A stretch of DNA of 64,000 nucleotides from Vespula vulgaris (GCF_905475345.1 NC_066592.1:861001-925000); one strand, 5' to 3'; shown: positions 24,384 to 36,921, counted from the first letter of the stretch. Notes: generated from the sequence alone by a model not told the origin. Translations and numbers: made by a program.

Positions 24384-25683
24384 AAAGAGAGGAGAGTAAA
24401 AGAAAGAGTACAAATATAGGCGAAGAGAATCAAAGGAAAAGTAGAAAGTAGTAGCTGGCAAGCGAAGAAAACTACTGCAAGGCCTCCTTTTTCGTTTCTC
24501 GAAAAAGAACGGCAACGGGAGGATTTGTATTTCCGTTTTACGCGAGGTAACACGTATCTTAAAAACCCTTTGATGCTCCTCGAGAAGTAATGTAGGTCGC
24601 TGCTTCGAACCAGAGCCTTAGAAGAATTAAGCTCTTTCCACTTTTTTTTCTTTCTCATCTTACTCCCACTATTCCTTCTCTCTGTCTTTCTCTTTCTCTC
24701 TCACACACACATACGCTTCTCTCTTTTTCCTACATTAGACAACCTTCTTCATCTTCTTATCCTTTATTCGTTCGTTCGACAAAAGTAGAACTTTACTCTT
24801 ATGCCCATTAGATACCCTCTACACATGACGTAACTCGTAGCATCAGTTTTGAAATATACAGCTTCGAATTTACTCGTTCGATTCCTTCAACTTTACACGC
24901 AGGCTGAATTATATTTTTCAGTATATTTTGCACGGGTAGTACTACTCGCGTCTATCTTCGTCTATACGCGTTTTTTTCGTTTCCTCTTCTCGAACGAACT
25001 CCGAGTGCCGTACACTCGTATATATCTATATGCGTACACAGTTGCACGTGCGTACCTCAATATTTTTCTCTTCTCGTCGCTCTCTTTTTTCCACTTACCC
25101 TACCGACGTTTCGCTTTCCCTCGCAGTCTCGATGAAATTAATTCGATAGGTCGTTATATCGGGTGCACCTAACGGTAGTAGTAAAGAGTATGAGGGTTGC
25201 CTCACGATACTCACCTGCTTTCCGTACTCACGCGTTCGTAATTACCTCGCTCGTGACGAGAATATCGAGTTTGCCCTTTTCGTTGGTCGAATGAATAAAT
25301 AACGATATCGCATTAATCCAACGAAATTTTCGTTCTTTCTCTCGGTCTTTGCTCTTCATGGCATGCGTATACGATCGAACTACTATCCGGACGAGATCAT
25401 TAACTAGTATCGTTTCTATATAGTATTCTTCGCTCGAAGATAAAATGGTATGATTAAAAAGTTGTAATATTCTTTAAAACTTGTATCTTTCGTACTCGCC
25501 ACGAAGATCGATCGTTTTGTCGATCGAGGAACGAGCAAGAATTTTTCATTCCTTTCTCCTCCACCCTCGATTTCTTGCATCGATTTGATAAATGTTCATC
25601 GATTTCGTCAATAGCTTTGCGATAGTTCCTGCACAATAGCTTCATGCGTGGAAGTACTCGAGAATAGTATATACGTACGTCTA
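24382..25683. other. unassigned DNA
   Basis: CT and CA dinucleotides at 24675-24712. The 107-codon plus frame at 24849-25172 is repeat-free but hydrophobic-aromatic with no exon signals. Confidence 0.4.
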
Positions 25684-25751
25684 TGCATACATACATATAT
25701 ACATACACGTACATACAAACACACACATATATATATTATATATATATACAC
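25684..25751. repeat. (CATA)n/(CA)n/(TA)n compound array
   Basis: Alternating purine-pyrimidine sequence mixing CATA, ACAC and TATA blocks. Confidence 0.9.
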
Positions 25752-25986
25752 AGCAGAAAGGTTCGCTTTGACTAAATATATATTTTCCAGTACATTAGAT
25801 CCTCCCGAGTTTCATAATGTTTTTCTCCTTCCCTCCATTTCTTCTTCTTCTAACTCTTTTTCTTTGACTTTTTTCTCTCTCCCGCAAGGCTACACTTCGT
25901 TCACGTTGAACTCTCTAGATCTGTCCAGAGAGCTTCGTTCTTACAAATATCTCGGCCACGAGGCGACAAGAACTCTTTCTTCTGTT

Positions 25987-26060
25987 TCCTCCTCTTCCTC
26001 CTCTTCCTCCTCCTCCTCCTCCTCCTCCTCTTTCTCCTCCTCGTTCTCCTCTTCTTTTCC
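25987..26060. repeat. (TCC)n trinucleotide array
   Basis: About 20 TCC/TTC units. In frame this reads as poly-Ser, but the surrounding frame is CT- and T-rich and unsupported. Confidence 0.95.
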
Positions 26061-26138
26061 TTTCTATTTTTTCTTTCCTTTTTTTTTTCGTTCTCTAACC
26101 AAGAGTTACCGAGAATAAGAACGTTTTCTTTGGGGGGA

Positions 26139-26207
26139 GAAAAAAGAAAAAGAAAGAAAGAAAGAAAGAAAGAAAGAAACAGAAAAAAGAAGAAGAAAAA
26201 AAGAAAG
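26139..26207. repeat. (AAAG)n tetranucleotide array
   Basis: About nine AAAG units between A-rich flanks, just after a G6 run. Confidence 0.95.
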
Positions 26208-26591
26208 ACCACACGAAAGGCAGGGTCATTACTTAAGAGTGCCACGAGAGAAATAGAGACGAAGGGAGATGAAAGAAGGGAGAGGAAAGGAGAAAGATAC
26301 ATTTGACCTCGACGGGAAAGGATACGACGAGAGAGAAAGCGGATAAAAGAAACGAGCTTCTTTTCCTTCCACTTTAACATCGAGTACTTTTCTGAAATTC
26401 CAATGAGCAGATAGCCGATCGGTCGATAACTTTGAGTATATGCATCGCTTAGTGTTCTTTACTTTTTTTCTCACGCGTAAGTACACACAAAAAAGAAGTT
26501 ATTTATTGATTTACTTGCTCTCCGCGTTTAAGATTGTAGAAAGGAATGAATACTGTGTATGTTTATGTGTATGCGTAAGAGCGTTAGAAAA

Positions 26592-26650
26592 AGATAGATG
26601 GATAGATAGATAGGTAGGTAGATAAATAGAGAGAAAGAGAAAGAAAGAAC
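26592..26650. repeat. (GATA)n(GGTA)n(GA)n array
   Basis: GATA units diverging to GGTA and then to GA/AAAG. Confidence 0.9.
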
Positions 26651-26845
26651 GCCTTAAATGAAATCGATTTATCTCGCCTCACGCTCGAGTGTCCTCTCGA
26701 TTAAGTGCCACCTTTTTTACTACTCCGGATCCAGGACAGATTTAAAAGTAGTCCCAACTCATTTACCTCCACTCTCGGCACTCCTTTTAATCTTCGAATA
26801 GAGCCGCTCGTCCGTGAAACGAATCTAATCTCGTCATCGATGAGT

Positions 26846-26849
<4 letters not shown>

Positions 26850-26894
<45 letters not shown>
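26850..26894. repeat. (CT)n microsatellite
   Basis: About 18 uninterrupted CT units. Confidence 0.97.
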
Positions 26895-27480
26895 GTGCAC
26901 TCTCCTGCACATCATACACACGTACATACACGTAGATATATACGGCGAGATCCTTTATCCGAGGTACCCGCGAATACGCGGAACGTTCGCACAATATGCG
27001 TGCTTCTGACACATCGGCGATTCCTCGTCCCGTTCGATTTTCATCGAACGTAAAAGCCGGCCTGAGCGCTACCTTATAGCAGAAAATTGTAAAAGGGAAA
27101 AACAGCTTCCGCGAGAGAAGATGAAAGGAAGCCATTCGATCCTGACTTTATCCCATTTCGATTTTTCTCCCGCGAGGTAAAATCCTTTCTCTCGTTGTAT
27201 CTCTCTTTCTCTCTTTCTCTGTCTCTTTCGACTTCCATCTGTAAATCTATCTATCCATCTCCCTCGTGCTACCTTTCTTTCCATGCCAATACTCCTCGGG
27301 ATAATATACCGGCCAGTAACAGCAGCACCAGAACCGGTGATGGCGGTGGCTTTCGTGGCAAAGCATAACCTTCGAAATTGAAGGTAAATTAATGATCGGA
27401 GTCGAGCTCGTTCGGTAGTAATTACCGATCCCGTTGGGAATGGGAGCCTACGGAAGTCAGAGGGTAGGTAGATGGAGGTT

Positions 27481-27488
<8 letters not shown>
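26895..27488. other. unassigned DNA
   Basis: Moderately CpG-rich, complex sequence at 26940-27180 and 27290-27460 with no frame I can support. A CT-rich patch lies at 27187-27230. Confidence 0.4.

Positions 27489-27552
<64 letters not shown>
27489..27552. repeat. longest pure array in the window, (GA)32
   Basis: 64 bp of uninterrupted GA, preceded by a one-step-broken extension from 27480. Confidence 0.98.
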
Positions 27553-27556
<4 letters not shown>

Positions 27557-29559
27557 AACAGGTCGAAGAAGGAATTTAGCTAAACCTCCCTGTAATTTCT
27601 CGTTCATCCCTTCGCAAACTTGCTTGGTAGTGCCTAAGGTTATTCTGAAGGAATCTCAAGGTGACGCCGGTGGTGCCTGATATAGGGTGAGAAAGAGGAA
27701 CAAAGTTTATTTCCTGAGACAAAGTGCTTCGTGAAAAAGATTGTGATCTGATGTAGTAAAATAGTTCGATAAGTATTACGGCCAAATTCGAAGCGATGTA
27801 ACGCGGAATAAATATAACTGTTGATAAGTTATTGTACCTCGAAGAGATGAAAAAGTAGTGTAATAAAGATCGTTGAAATTTGTATTACGGACGCTATAAA
27901 AAAAAGATAGAGAAAGAGACGAGGATGAGGATATACGAGGGTAAAGGGAAAAGGATGAAAAGGGATAGGGCTTAGTTGCTCCAAGTAGAACAACTTCCCT
28001 ACTCTGTGGGCCCTTCTACACTAGGTGAATTATTGGGGTTACGTTAGACGTCACGTGCAGCTACGTAGAGTAGGCGAAGCTCCTTTCTCTCAAGGAACAC
28101 CCTGGGCTTTCTATTTCTCACGAGTGAGATGCAACGTCAGATGCAAGACAAACGTCTTAATATATAGGGCCAAGCTCAAGGATCGTGGATGACATTCACG
28201 ATGCCATCTAGACGTATCTTTTTCTCTTGTCTCGTATCGCGACTTTTCAAATAAAAAAAAAGATCACGCAAACAAAGAACGATAACTATTACGTATTCGT
28301 TCGTTTCCTTCGTTAGATGGGAACAATTGCGTTTGCATTATATTTGACAAATTTTATTTCGAACGAGACGTGGAAATAACCGTGTCAACCGTGCACGACG
28401 AGCATCTCGTTCTGACGTACATCCACGCACACACGTAACGCCGTCGGAACACAGAGAATGACATCGTCCTAGCAGAAGCCCGAGAAAAACGGCGTTGTAT
28501 TGTTCTCCATTGACTTTTCGATCGCCGTACGGCGTTCCGTGCGCTGAGGCAACATGAAAAATGTCTCCCTGTCGGATGAATAACGAAAATGGGTAACCGT
28601 TACAACCGGTAGTTTCTCTTACGTCGCTCCTAGTATAACGGGTTTGCGTTATAGGCAGCGAAGAAGAAAATATACGGGGAATTATCATGCTCGATGGGAG
28701 AAACGACGCGGACAATTTATCAGAGAATACGCGTTCCTCTCGCCGATTCAACGCTCCAAGGAATTTTTCATTTTTGCTTCTCCGAAAAGCTTGGCCGAAC
28801 TTTGCCTACCTTGAAAAAGTCATTCAAAGCGGGAAATGAATTCAGGTTGGTATTTAAAATTGGGAAAAAAAGAAGGAGAAACAATCAAGCTCGTCGAGAG
28901 TTTTTTTCCCCTAGATTCCATTTTGTTTCCTCCCTCGTTCATCTCGTTCATTCGTTCGAATGTTTTATCGATCTTCGATATCGATCCTTCGACCAGCTTG
29001 TTGCTCGGACGAGATGAAATACAGTAAACGTTCGATAAATATAAACAGTAAAATTTATAACGGATAGAAATTACCTAGCTAAGCCGATTCGATGGATGAG
29101 CTAAAGGAGGTTCCATGATCGATCAACGTCAAAAGTCGATTGGTTGCTCCCACTTCGTTGCTTCCACGTCGGATAGCACCTCGAGTCGATGCTATATTTG
29201 TTCCTGTCGATACGGAAAGGTGCTTACAGAATACAGAGCATCGTGATCACCGACGATTCGCTCGCGCCACGAAGTTTTTTATGTAAATTACTTGCGCAAG
29301 GGTGGATGGAAAAGAGAGAAAGAAAAAAAGAGAGAAAAAGAGAGAGAGAGAGGTGGGGGGAGATCGAAGCAATTTGCAGCGCGTCGTTAAATTCACCTTC
29401 TTCTGCCGAGTACAGCTCGATCGGGTGAGTATCGATAAGCTGTTTCGCTCTTCTTCCGTATATACGCCTCAAGGATGATTACGTCGATTCCAGATCGCTA
29501 TAGTTACCTTCTCACCTGTTATGTTTCGGTACTAGAAGCTTCTACGTTGGTATTTAAGC
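27553..29559. other. unassigned DNA with two weak open frames
   Basis: No confident gene. A minus-strand ATG frame of 137 codons at 28338-28751 is repeat-free, with four Cys residues in its last third, but third-position GC is not raised and the start is arbitrary. A plus-strand frame 29189-29425 ends exactly at a consensus GTGAGT donor but crosses a GA-rich patch (29312-29352), and the opposite strand is equally open. A CACGTG E-box lies at 28052-28057. Confidence 0.35.
28182..28202. other. 21-bp near-perfect palindrome
   Basis: Arms ATCGTGGATG and CATTCACGAT flank a single A. The only non-match is a G/T position. This could be a dimer-binding site or chance. Confidence 0.4.
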
Positions 29560-29770
29560 TCTTTCATCAAATATACATACGGTTATATACCATACACGTT
29601 AATTATGTTGCAGATAATACCTTTGACGTGCACATATAACTCGCGATGTGATTAAAGCTATACATTATTCATCACAGAACGTTATGTTAATTATACTCCC
29701 TATTGACATAGATTTTGTTTACCAATGAAATTGTATTTAGAAAATTGCCTCCCTTGGCGCACTTTTTGAA
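29560..29770. other. complex AT-rich block, possible conserved noncoding element
   Basis: Repeat-free sequence dense in TAATTA, GATTAAAG and TTGTTTAC cores, such as occur in developmental enhancers. Conservation cannot be judged from one sequence. Confidence 0.2.
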
Positions 29771-30480
29771 GCCACGTTGAAAAGATGAAATACGCCAGTG
29801 AAAAGAAAAAAAAGGGAGAGAGAAAGAAATATATTATCGAGCAAATGTGTAATGTCATCGACCCCTAAGCAAGATTTTCCTCGCATATGTAAGTCTGCTT
29901 TCATACGCTTCGTTCTATTTATAACAAAGAAAATCGATTGCTCTTTTCCCTTCGTGAACGAGGAATCGATAGTGGGCGATCCGAACCACGAAAGGAAGTT
30001 TGAAGTTTATCGTTGAACGTTGATCTAAATCGCACCGGCTGCCCGATAAAGGGTGGGCTTAATGACACGTTTTCTCTCTTTCTCCCTCTCCCGATCCTTT
30101 GAAGGAGACCGTGTATTCGTATTCGAATGTGACTACATTTATCTTAGGGTTAAACCAGCACACCGCTGCAAAATATAGTTCCGGCGATCCACCTTTGACC
30201 CCTCAACCAGCTTCCGGACCGTACACTTGATGGAATACGTGCGTGGACTGACTCTCCGCATTCCGTCCTATTCCTTTTGACTTCCGCTTTCTTATTTATG
30301 CGTTCGACATTTTCACTTTTTCTTACGATCCATCTCTTCCTTCTTTCCATTTGTCTATTACTAATAATAACTAATGGAGATATCAAAGAAGTGATTTATC
30401 TCAATTTTCAATTATTTCTGAAGATATTGACTAATCAAATAAGTGAGATTTACCGTCATTGCGAATGACCATCGATCGGT

Positions 30481-31041
30481 AAGAAATTTTTTTATTAGTT
30501 ATAATTTAATTATTTATAATAGATTGTTTAAAAGGAATTGTTAAATATATACATTCATATGTATAGCAGATTATTTAGTGTTAGGCGAGAAAAAATGAAT
30601 TATGAAAATTGTGTGTAATAAAATGTTTATAAGAAATTGTTTATAACAAATAAGTAAATATATGTATCTGGGTATATATAAGTGGATTATCTCTAGCGTC
30701 GCTCGAGAAAAAGTTGATTATGAAAATTGTGTATAACCAAATGTTTATAATTAATTGTTTATGAAAAATTGTTTATAAAAAATTGTTTACAACAAATTGG
30801 TAATTATATATATATTTGTGTATATATACGTCGATGATTTGGCGTTAGTAAAAAAAAAATTCATTATGGGGAATTTTGTAACATTTCTATAAACAAAATG
30901 TTTATAACAAATTGTTTATATCAAATTTTTAAATGTATGTATCTACATATATATTGTACGAACGAATTATCAAAAATTATTGAAAAAAAATTGATTTTGA
31001 AAATTGTTTATAACAAATTGTTTATAACAAATAGTTAATTG
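30481..31041. repeat. degenerate tandem repeat, ~120-145 bp unit, ~4.5 copies
   Basis: Successive units begin near 30595, 30713, 30860 and 30991, with a partial unit before 30595. Each has the order (T)GATTATGAAAATTGTG, ATGTTTATAA, ATTGTTTATAACAAAT, TATGTATCT, ATATATA, then GGATTAT...GCGTTAG with an A run. Copies differ by substitutions and small indels. The inner TTGTTTATAACAA is near-palindromic and contains TTGTTTAT or TTGTTTAC, the forkhead-type core, many times. Confidence 0.8.
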
Positions 31042-31152
31042 TTATTAACAATATGATTAGAAGATAGAGGGAAATTTGCGCTTTAAAATGGTATTTGTTT
31101 GAAATTTCTACGATTATTAATTTCTGAGATATTTCAATTTAAAAATCAAATA

Positions 31153-31263
31153 TTTCGAATGACCCAGTGACCTACATAATTTCATTGAAGAAATTCATTG
31201 ACACACTGACCTACATAAATTCTTGGAATTTACGCTAATCGATCAGCTGACAGACATAAATAC
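31153..31263. repeat. decayed ~41-44 bp tandem repeat, three copies
   Basis: AGTGACCTACATAA near 31166, ACTGACCTACATAAA near 31206 and GCTGACAGACATAAA near 31246 are evenly spaced and share flanking ATTCATTG/AATTTCATTG sequence. It directly follows the 120-145 bp repeat. Confidence 0.6.
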
Positions 31264-34157
31264 TATTTTCTTTACTACGAACATATGTACCATCGAAAAA
31301 TTATGAATGACAATATTTGAAAGGCAATATCTCCGGAACGGAAAATCGTAGAGACTTGAAACAAAAAGCATTTTAAAGGGAAAAATGTCCTCTTTGCATC
31401 TATATACTTAGATACTATCGATATAATAGAATCGATATCGTCGATATTTCGTAAATACGATATTGTTAAATATACATGTAGCGATGGACCTTTAAAGTCG
31501 ATTTATCTGAAGAACGTATCTTAATAACGATATAATTATAATATAATATAATTTTTATTTCATCTGTTATAACTTAAAATTGATTTATTAATATATAAAA
31601 ACACGCAAGAATATCCTAGCAATTAAATTTTTACAAAATTTAAAGACGTACTAGACATCCTGTTGATCGTTCAATTGATGGAAGACTGACACTCGGTGAT
31701 TTGTTGTCCTAACGCGCGAATGGTGTTTGCCTAACAAATCCTTAGTCGTGCCTACGGGCGCTCTCGTCTTTCCCACTTCTCCGAATCCCCTCTATATTCG
31801 ACACCCTTCGCGAGGTTGGAACCTCTTGGAAAAACAAAAGTGGAATCGCGTTAGGATTAGCATCGTTCGGCAGAGCTTTAGATTAAAGAATTAAGCGACA
31901 TAACAAAGTACGAAAAAGGGATAAGTAAATATGTGAAAAAAAAAGAAAGAACAGAGAAAAAGGGAATTGAATCAAATAAATATTTTTCTAATTCAACATT
32001 AACACGATAACGTATAATACTCGACAGTCGATTTATACGTTCGCGTGGTCTTAAGAAAAAAAAGTGAGAAAATTACGATGGCTCGATTTACAAACAAGCA
32101 TGAGGAGAAAATATTTCTTCTGGCGGAAGGATGAAGAAGGAAGGGTAAGAAGGGGAGGAGGTCGAAGGTAAAACGGGAATTCTTAAAGCGCAACCTCCAG
32201 CGGCGGCGAACTATATTTCAGTCGGCGATAAATCAGCTAAGATTCCGGAAATTTACGCGCGACCCGGATCTTCGGTGGCTATCATTTCAAAAAGGTGGAT
32301 CGTCAAGGGGAAAGAAGGGAAAGAAGGGAAAGAAGGAAGTCGAAGCGTAAGTCAGACGACGAAGGGTCAGGTGGATCCGTAGTAAAAGAAAACGAGAAAG
32401 GAGAGCCAAGATCGGACGTCTACGATCGATGAATCGTAACTCGATGTATCGTGGAAACTCCAAGTCGTTTCGCAGGCTCCCTAAGGCTATCGATTTTTCC
32501 TAGTCGAACGAGTCATCGTTTTGCGGCCACATACGTTCGACTATGACCATCCGATGAGTATATCACGTATATGTTTATACGCGTATACTTATACATATAT
32601 AGAAATATATCTACGCTCTAAATCAACTTTATTGTATTCGTGATATTTCATTATTTATTTTTAAATGTAATAAAATTAAAATATATATTGTAATATTATA
32701 ATAAGATAAAAAAGAGAGAATAAAAAAATATATATATATCCATTATGAAATAGCTCGTATTTCACGTTTTACTTCTTTCAAATATATCGAACGAATGGAC
32801 ACTATGCTTAATTGATTGAACCGGGTCAATAGATAATTTCAGTCAGGATGAAAAGACACAAGAAAATCGTTATAACTTTTACATAATTATTTCGATAGCA
32901 ATATCGTTTAATGATAAAATGTTCATCACGATTTTCGGAGTATCGAACACTAAACGCGATCCAATATATAAGCGAGTACGTACAAATTTTCCAACATAAG
33001 TGGATTGGAGTTTGATAACGTAGAGACATCACCGTCGATCATGTATTTACTTAATCCGTGATTTAGACAACAACAACAGCAACAACGGTAGGCCGGATAT
33101 CGTGGTCTCGTTCGACGTAAGCTATTTTCATCGGATCACCGGGTTAACGAATATCGACGAGAATGGATTCTGCCAGCTTGCATAAAGCTTCGCATTCGCT
33201 TTTACCTCGGAAATTGTCGTTCTAACGAGGTCAGACATATCTCTCTGAGACATACAAAGCATGTAAATTCAATCAGGATCGTTGATAAAAAGTGGGTTCA
33301 TCATTTCCCGAGCATACCTTGCTTATTCATTTAACTGATTATAAGTAAAATGTGCTCGATCAACATCATTCGGAAAATGAATCAATTAAAAATTATAAAC
33401 AATGTTTAATTTTGATAATGAAAGTAACTTCAAAGTATCCTTATTAAACTTCGTATCTCGTCGATCATCCTCTACACCATTTACCAGTTTATAATAACGT
33501 TATAAAGTTTTTCAAACAACAGACACATAGATACGTTATACACGTCCGCATAGTTAACACGATCCGAATTTTCCAGATTTCTACTTTGGCAATGTTCTTA
33601 ATGAGATCACGTTTGTCTTACGTTTCTTACTCCTCTACTCCGTCTCGAAATAGCAATAAGACTTAACGACTACGGTAAAGTAAATTTCAGCAATCGAGAC
33701 GAACGAGTCGCTTCGTTTTCCACGTCAACGAATCGCTGGAGGAGGGTACTCGTAGAAAACAAAATCTGCGTACGCGATGTTATATACTCCGAGCAGACGG
33801 CTAAATTCCAATCGATCGATGCTTTATCGAGGCCGAAATGCGTGCTTGCGCGGGCGCACCGAATTGAGAGAAAGAGGGAGAGAGATCAAAAGGTATCGGT
33901 GCTCTCGATCGGAATAAAATTCTACGTTGGCATGGGTGAGTGTGGGCGAGGTGTGTTAATTAAAATGTCTCATTACGTGCCTTGCCTCTTGATACGAAAT
34001 CACCCTTCCCTAGTCCCTAACGAAACTATTCAACGATTCGTAAACGTCGTTTCGACGGCTCTTCGTCGACAACTGTAACAATAATGTGCCCTTAGCTCGA
34101 AGTACGAAATCCAGGTGGTCGGAAGTTTTTAATTAATGCTCGTTCGAACCGCGTTTA
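31264..34157. other. unassigned, AT-rich DNA
   Basis: The phrase ATCTCCGGAACGGAAAATCG near 31330 resembles sequence seen in old insect interspersed repeats, but I cannot name a family. A short CAACAACAACAGCAACAACG run is at 33067-33086. The 78-codon plus frame at 33842-34078 is unsupported. Confidence 0.4.
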
Positions 34158-34305
34158 ATTTTTTTTCTCTTCTTTTCTTTTTCTTTTTTACCTCTCTCCT
34201 TCTTCGCACGATTTTCCTCTCCTTAGCCCATTTCTTTTTCTTCTTCTCTTCTCTCTCTCTTCTCTTTTCTTCTCTTCTCTTTTCTACTCTTCTCTTTCCC
34301 ATAAC
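34158..34305. repeat. T/C-rich pyrimidine tract
   Basis: TTTTCTTCTC-type sequence for about 150 bp, ending in TTCTC repeats. Confidence 0.85.
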
Positions 34306-34444
34306 CGAAAGTAATTTCACGCTTTTTGCACGGGGCTAAGCGTTATTAATTAATTCGGACGCTCTCGAGTATTTTGCAGTTTTCTACTCTTTGCTCTTAT
34401 TTCTTTTTTTGCCCTTTTTTTTCTTTTAATAAGTTATGCAGAAG

Positions 34445-34446
<2 letters not shown>

Positions 34447-34483
<37 letters not shown>
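34447..34483. repeat. (AT)18 microsatellite
   Basis: Uninterrupted AT alternation. Confidence 0.98.
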
Positions 34484-34486
<3 letters not shown>

Positions 34487-35394
34487 GCAGAGTGCAAGAT
34501 CGTAATACTTTACGTTTATTGTAGATTACATTTATTTACTGTAGCAACGATTAAAGGGAACTACTTCTACGTGACCTCTTTTTCGCTTACATCTTTACAC
34601 CGACGATGCTTTCCTACCTTTAAAACTTTACGTTTGAATGTTTTTTTTTTTCATGATTGTTTTGCTAAAGGCTCGACTTTGGATTGTGGCTTTGTCGTAA
34701 ATTGATCATCATTTAGATAAACATTGGAAAAGAAAATAAACAAGCGTACGTACTACGGAGAAACTATTTCTGGAGTTGAATATTTTTTTCCTTTTTTTTT
34801 TTATTTTTCTTTTTATGAAACGCAACACCGATTTTATTACCAACCGATAAACAATTTCTCCAACTACGTGCTTGTTCGATATATCGAACGAAAACGCACT
34901 TTTATCCTTTTTCTTTCCTTCTTACCTTCGAAATGTTCTTTTTAAGACCCTTGCTCGGTGTCACGTGGTAAAGCGATAAACCAAATAGCTGCGATACGTT
35001 TCTGCGGGTAATAAAACAAACGGTACGGTGTTTTTATTTTCTTCCTTTTTTCTCTTTACCGTGCACGTGCTCGTGGAGTTAGGTGAGACTAATTTCAAGA
35101 GGACGTTACTTTTACGTAGAGCGTAACGGTACCTTGTCACTGTCCTGAAAGAAAAATTGAATTTTTCAATTAAATGTTAGACAATATAAAGGATGAAAGA
35201 ACTATGAACAAAAGAGAATACAACTATCAAGAATTACGAATTTAAATTAAACATCATGAATATTAAAGTCATTTAATTTTTCTTTCAAAGTGCATTTAAA
35301 TGGAACGGCAAAGAGCACATATCGGAGTTACCATATTGGGACTCGTAGGGGTTTCTCTCGTCTGCTCGCGAAAGAAAAATTATTATTTAGAAAA
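34484..35394. other. unassigned DNA
   Basis: T-rich runs at 34639-34652 and 34783-34817. A palindromic GCACGTGC E-box lies at 35063-35070. Confidence 0.4.
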
Positions 35395-35495
35395 GAAAAT
35401 GAAAATGAAAAAGGAAAATGGACGAAAAAAAGAAGAAAAAGAAAGGAAAACGAAAAAGAGAAAAGAGAGAGAGAGAGAGAGAGACAGAGAGAGAA
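35395..35495. repeat. A/G-rich tract ending in (GA)n
   Basis: AAAAG and GAAAAAG sequence leading into about 12 GA units. TGCGCACGCG, an NRF-1-like word, follows at 35510-35519. Confidence 0.85.
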
Positions 35496-36360
35496 TACGC
35501 TTGGAGAAGTGCGCACGCGTGGCCGCGAGTTACGCGAGCAGAATGGAAATCCGACGGAAGAAGGAGACAAGGAAAGTCGAACCCTCCCCATCAGACGTTC
35601 GTTCACGTAACAGGGGTGTCTGAAGCAGCCCTCCAGTTCTCTTTCACCCTGTGAACCAGCCCTTCCTTCCCCACCTCTTCTCTTCTCTCTCCCACCCTCC
35701 ACCAGTTTTCTCACTACGAGCAAACCATCCAGCAGCAGGTTCGTGTCACACCTCATTATGTCGCGCCGCTTCGTTAACGTCGACCAACGACAACGAGATC
35801 GTCGTTAGAACAAAGTACGCCGTCCGTCGCGATCAGAATCGAGACTGTAGACTTTCTCCTCGAACGACGCGAGACTTCGCGAACAAGCGTTATGACGAGA
35901 ACGCCTACGTTCTCTAATTGTCTACGTTAATTCGACTTTCTTAAAAAGATCTTTTGTTATTCGCCTTACAAAGGAATACGACGCGAATATATCTGTATTC
36001 GAGAAACAGAATTATCCTTATTTCTGTTTCATGAAATTAAACGTGAATGTGGAAATATAGTTTCTTAGAGATCTTTCTTAGCAATATCGTATTTTATTGT
36101 TCGTTCCCTTTGTGAATCATGGGAATATACAATTTTTATTTTTATATTAAACTAGTACGGTTTCTGTTAAAATTTGTATATACATAGACACACGAAATAT
36201 AATCATAGGTATGTAACGATCTTAAGTAGAAAAGACATTCGATCAAATGACACAAGCCCGATCGTTTAGAATATGTTAGAGCGTGCAAGTACGCGTGTAT
36301 GTGGATTATAAAAGGAGAATCGCAGACAGATAACTCGCCAGGCAGTACTCGTAAAGCAGA
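35496..36360. other. unassigned, partly CpG-rich DNA
   Basis: The block 35500-35900 is CpG-rich and complex. The pair of a GA array and an NRF-1-like word at its left edge would fit a promoter, but no start site, exon or frame can be defended. Confidence 0.35.
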
Positions 36361-36407
36361 AACTTGCGCAATCACAAGTTGGCAGAAAGTCTGCCCGGAG
36401 GCAGACT
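36361..36407. other. two tandem small hairpins
   Basis: AACTTG (36361-36366) pairs with CAAGTT (36375-36380) over an 8-nt loop. AGTCTGCC (36388-36395) pairs perfectly with GGCAGACT (36400-36407) over a CGGA tetraloop. They lie in a repeat-free block (36290-36560) that is open on the minus strand for 161 codons (36142-36627), a frame I do not otherwise support. Confidence 0.5.
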
Positions 36408-36921
36408 GGACTACCAAGGGTGATGGTGGGAGAGGCGTGAGAGGAACGGGAGTGGGGTTGGGTGTGCCGGTGAAACTCATAAAACTACCGTAATTGTAAA
36501 ACGCGAAAGGGCGAAGGCGGAGCTCGAAAGCCGTGGGTGGTCGGCGTATGCCGTTCAAATCGCGATTTATTTCACTTGTTGAAACCATTTCTCCGCTCTT
36601 ACTTCTCCCTGGCCCTTCAACCATCAACCACCGATCCCCAACCTACACCTTCTCTAGAGGGCACGCAAACATCTCTGAAAAGTTTCTTTAACAAACACAT
36701 AAAATTTGAGCAACGTTTAAAGCAGCTTCCTATATTTATTGCATTTAGAACTCGCAGAGGAACAACGAAAACAAATTTTGAATTTCTATCCTAGGATTTT
36801 AATAGAACGATTACGATATTTTGCAGGAAGGATTTAACCTCCTTTCGTTGGAAATTTTTCTTAAAAATTACCGAGTATAATCGTTGGTTCCAAATGAACA
36901 CAGCTTGACGATTCGTTTATA

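Noticed and set aside
29189..29472. Plus-strand frame ending at GTGAGT as a first exon
   Set aside because: It crosses a GA-rich patch, and the minus strand is equally open with an equally plausible translation, so neither can be preferred.
36142..36627. 161-codon minus-strand ORF
   Set aside because: Repeat-free, but the Pro/Thr-rich part, lack of splice signals and lack of codon-position bias leave no positive evidence.
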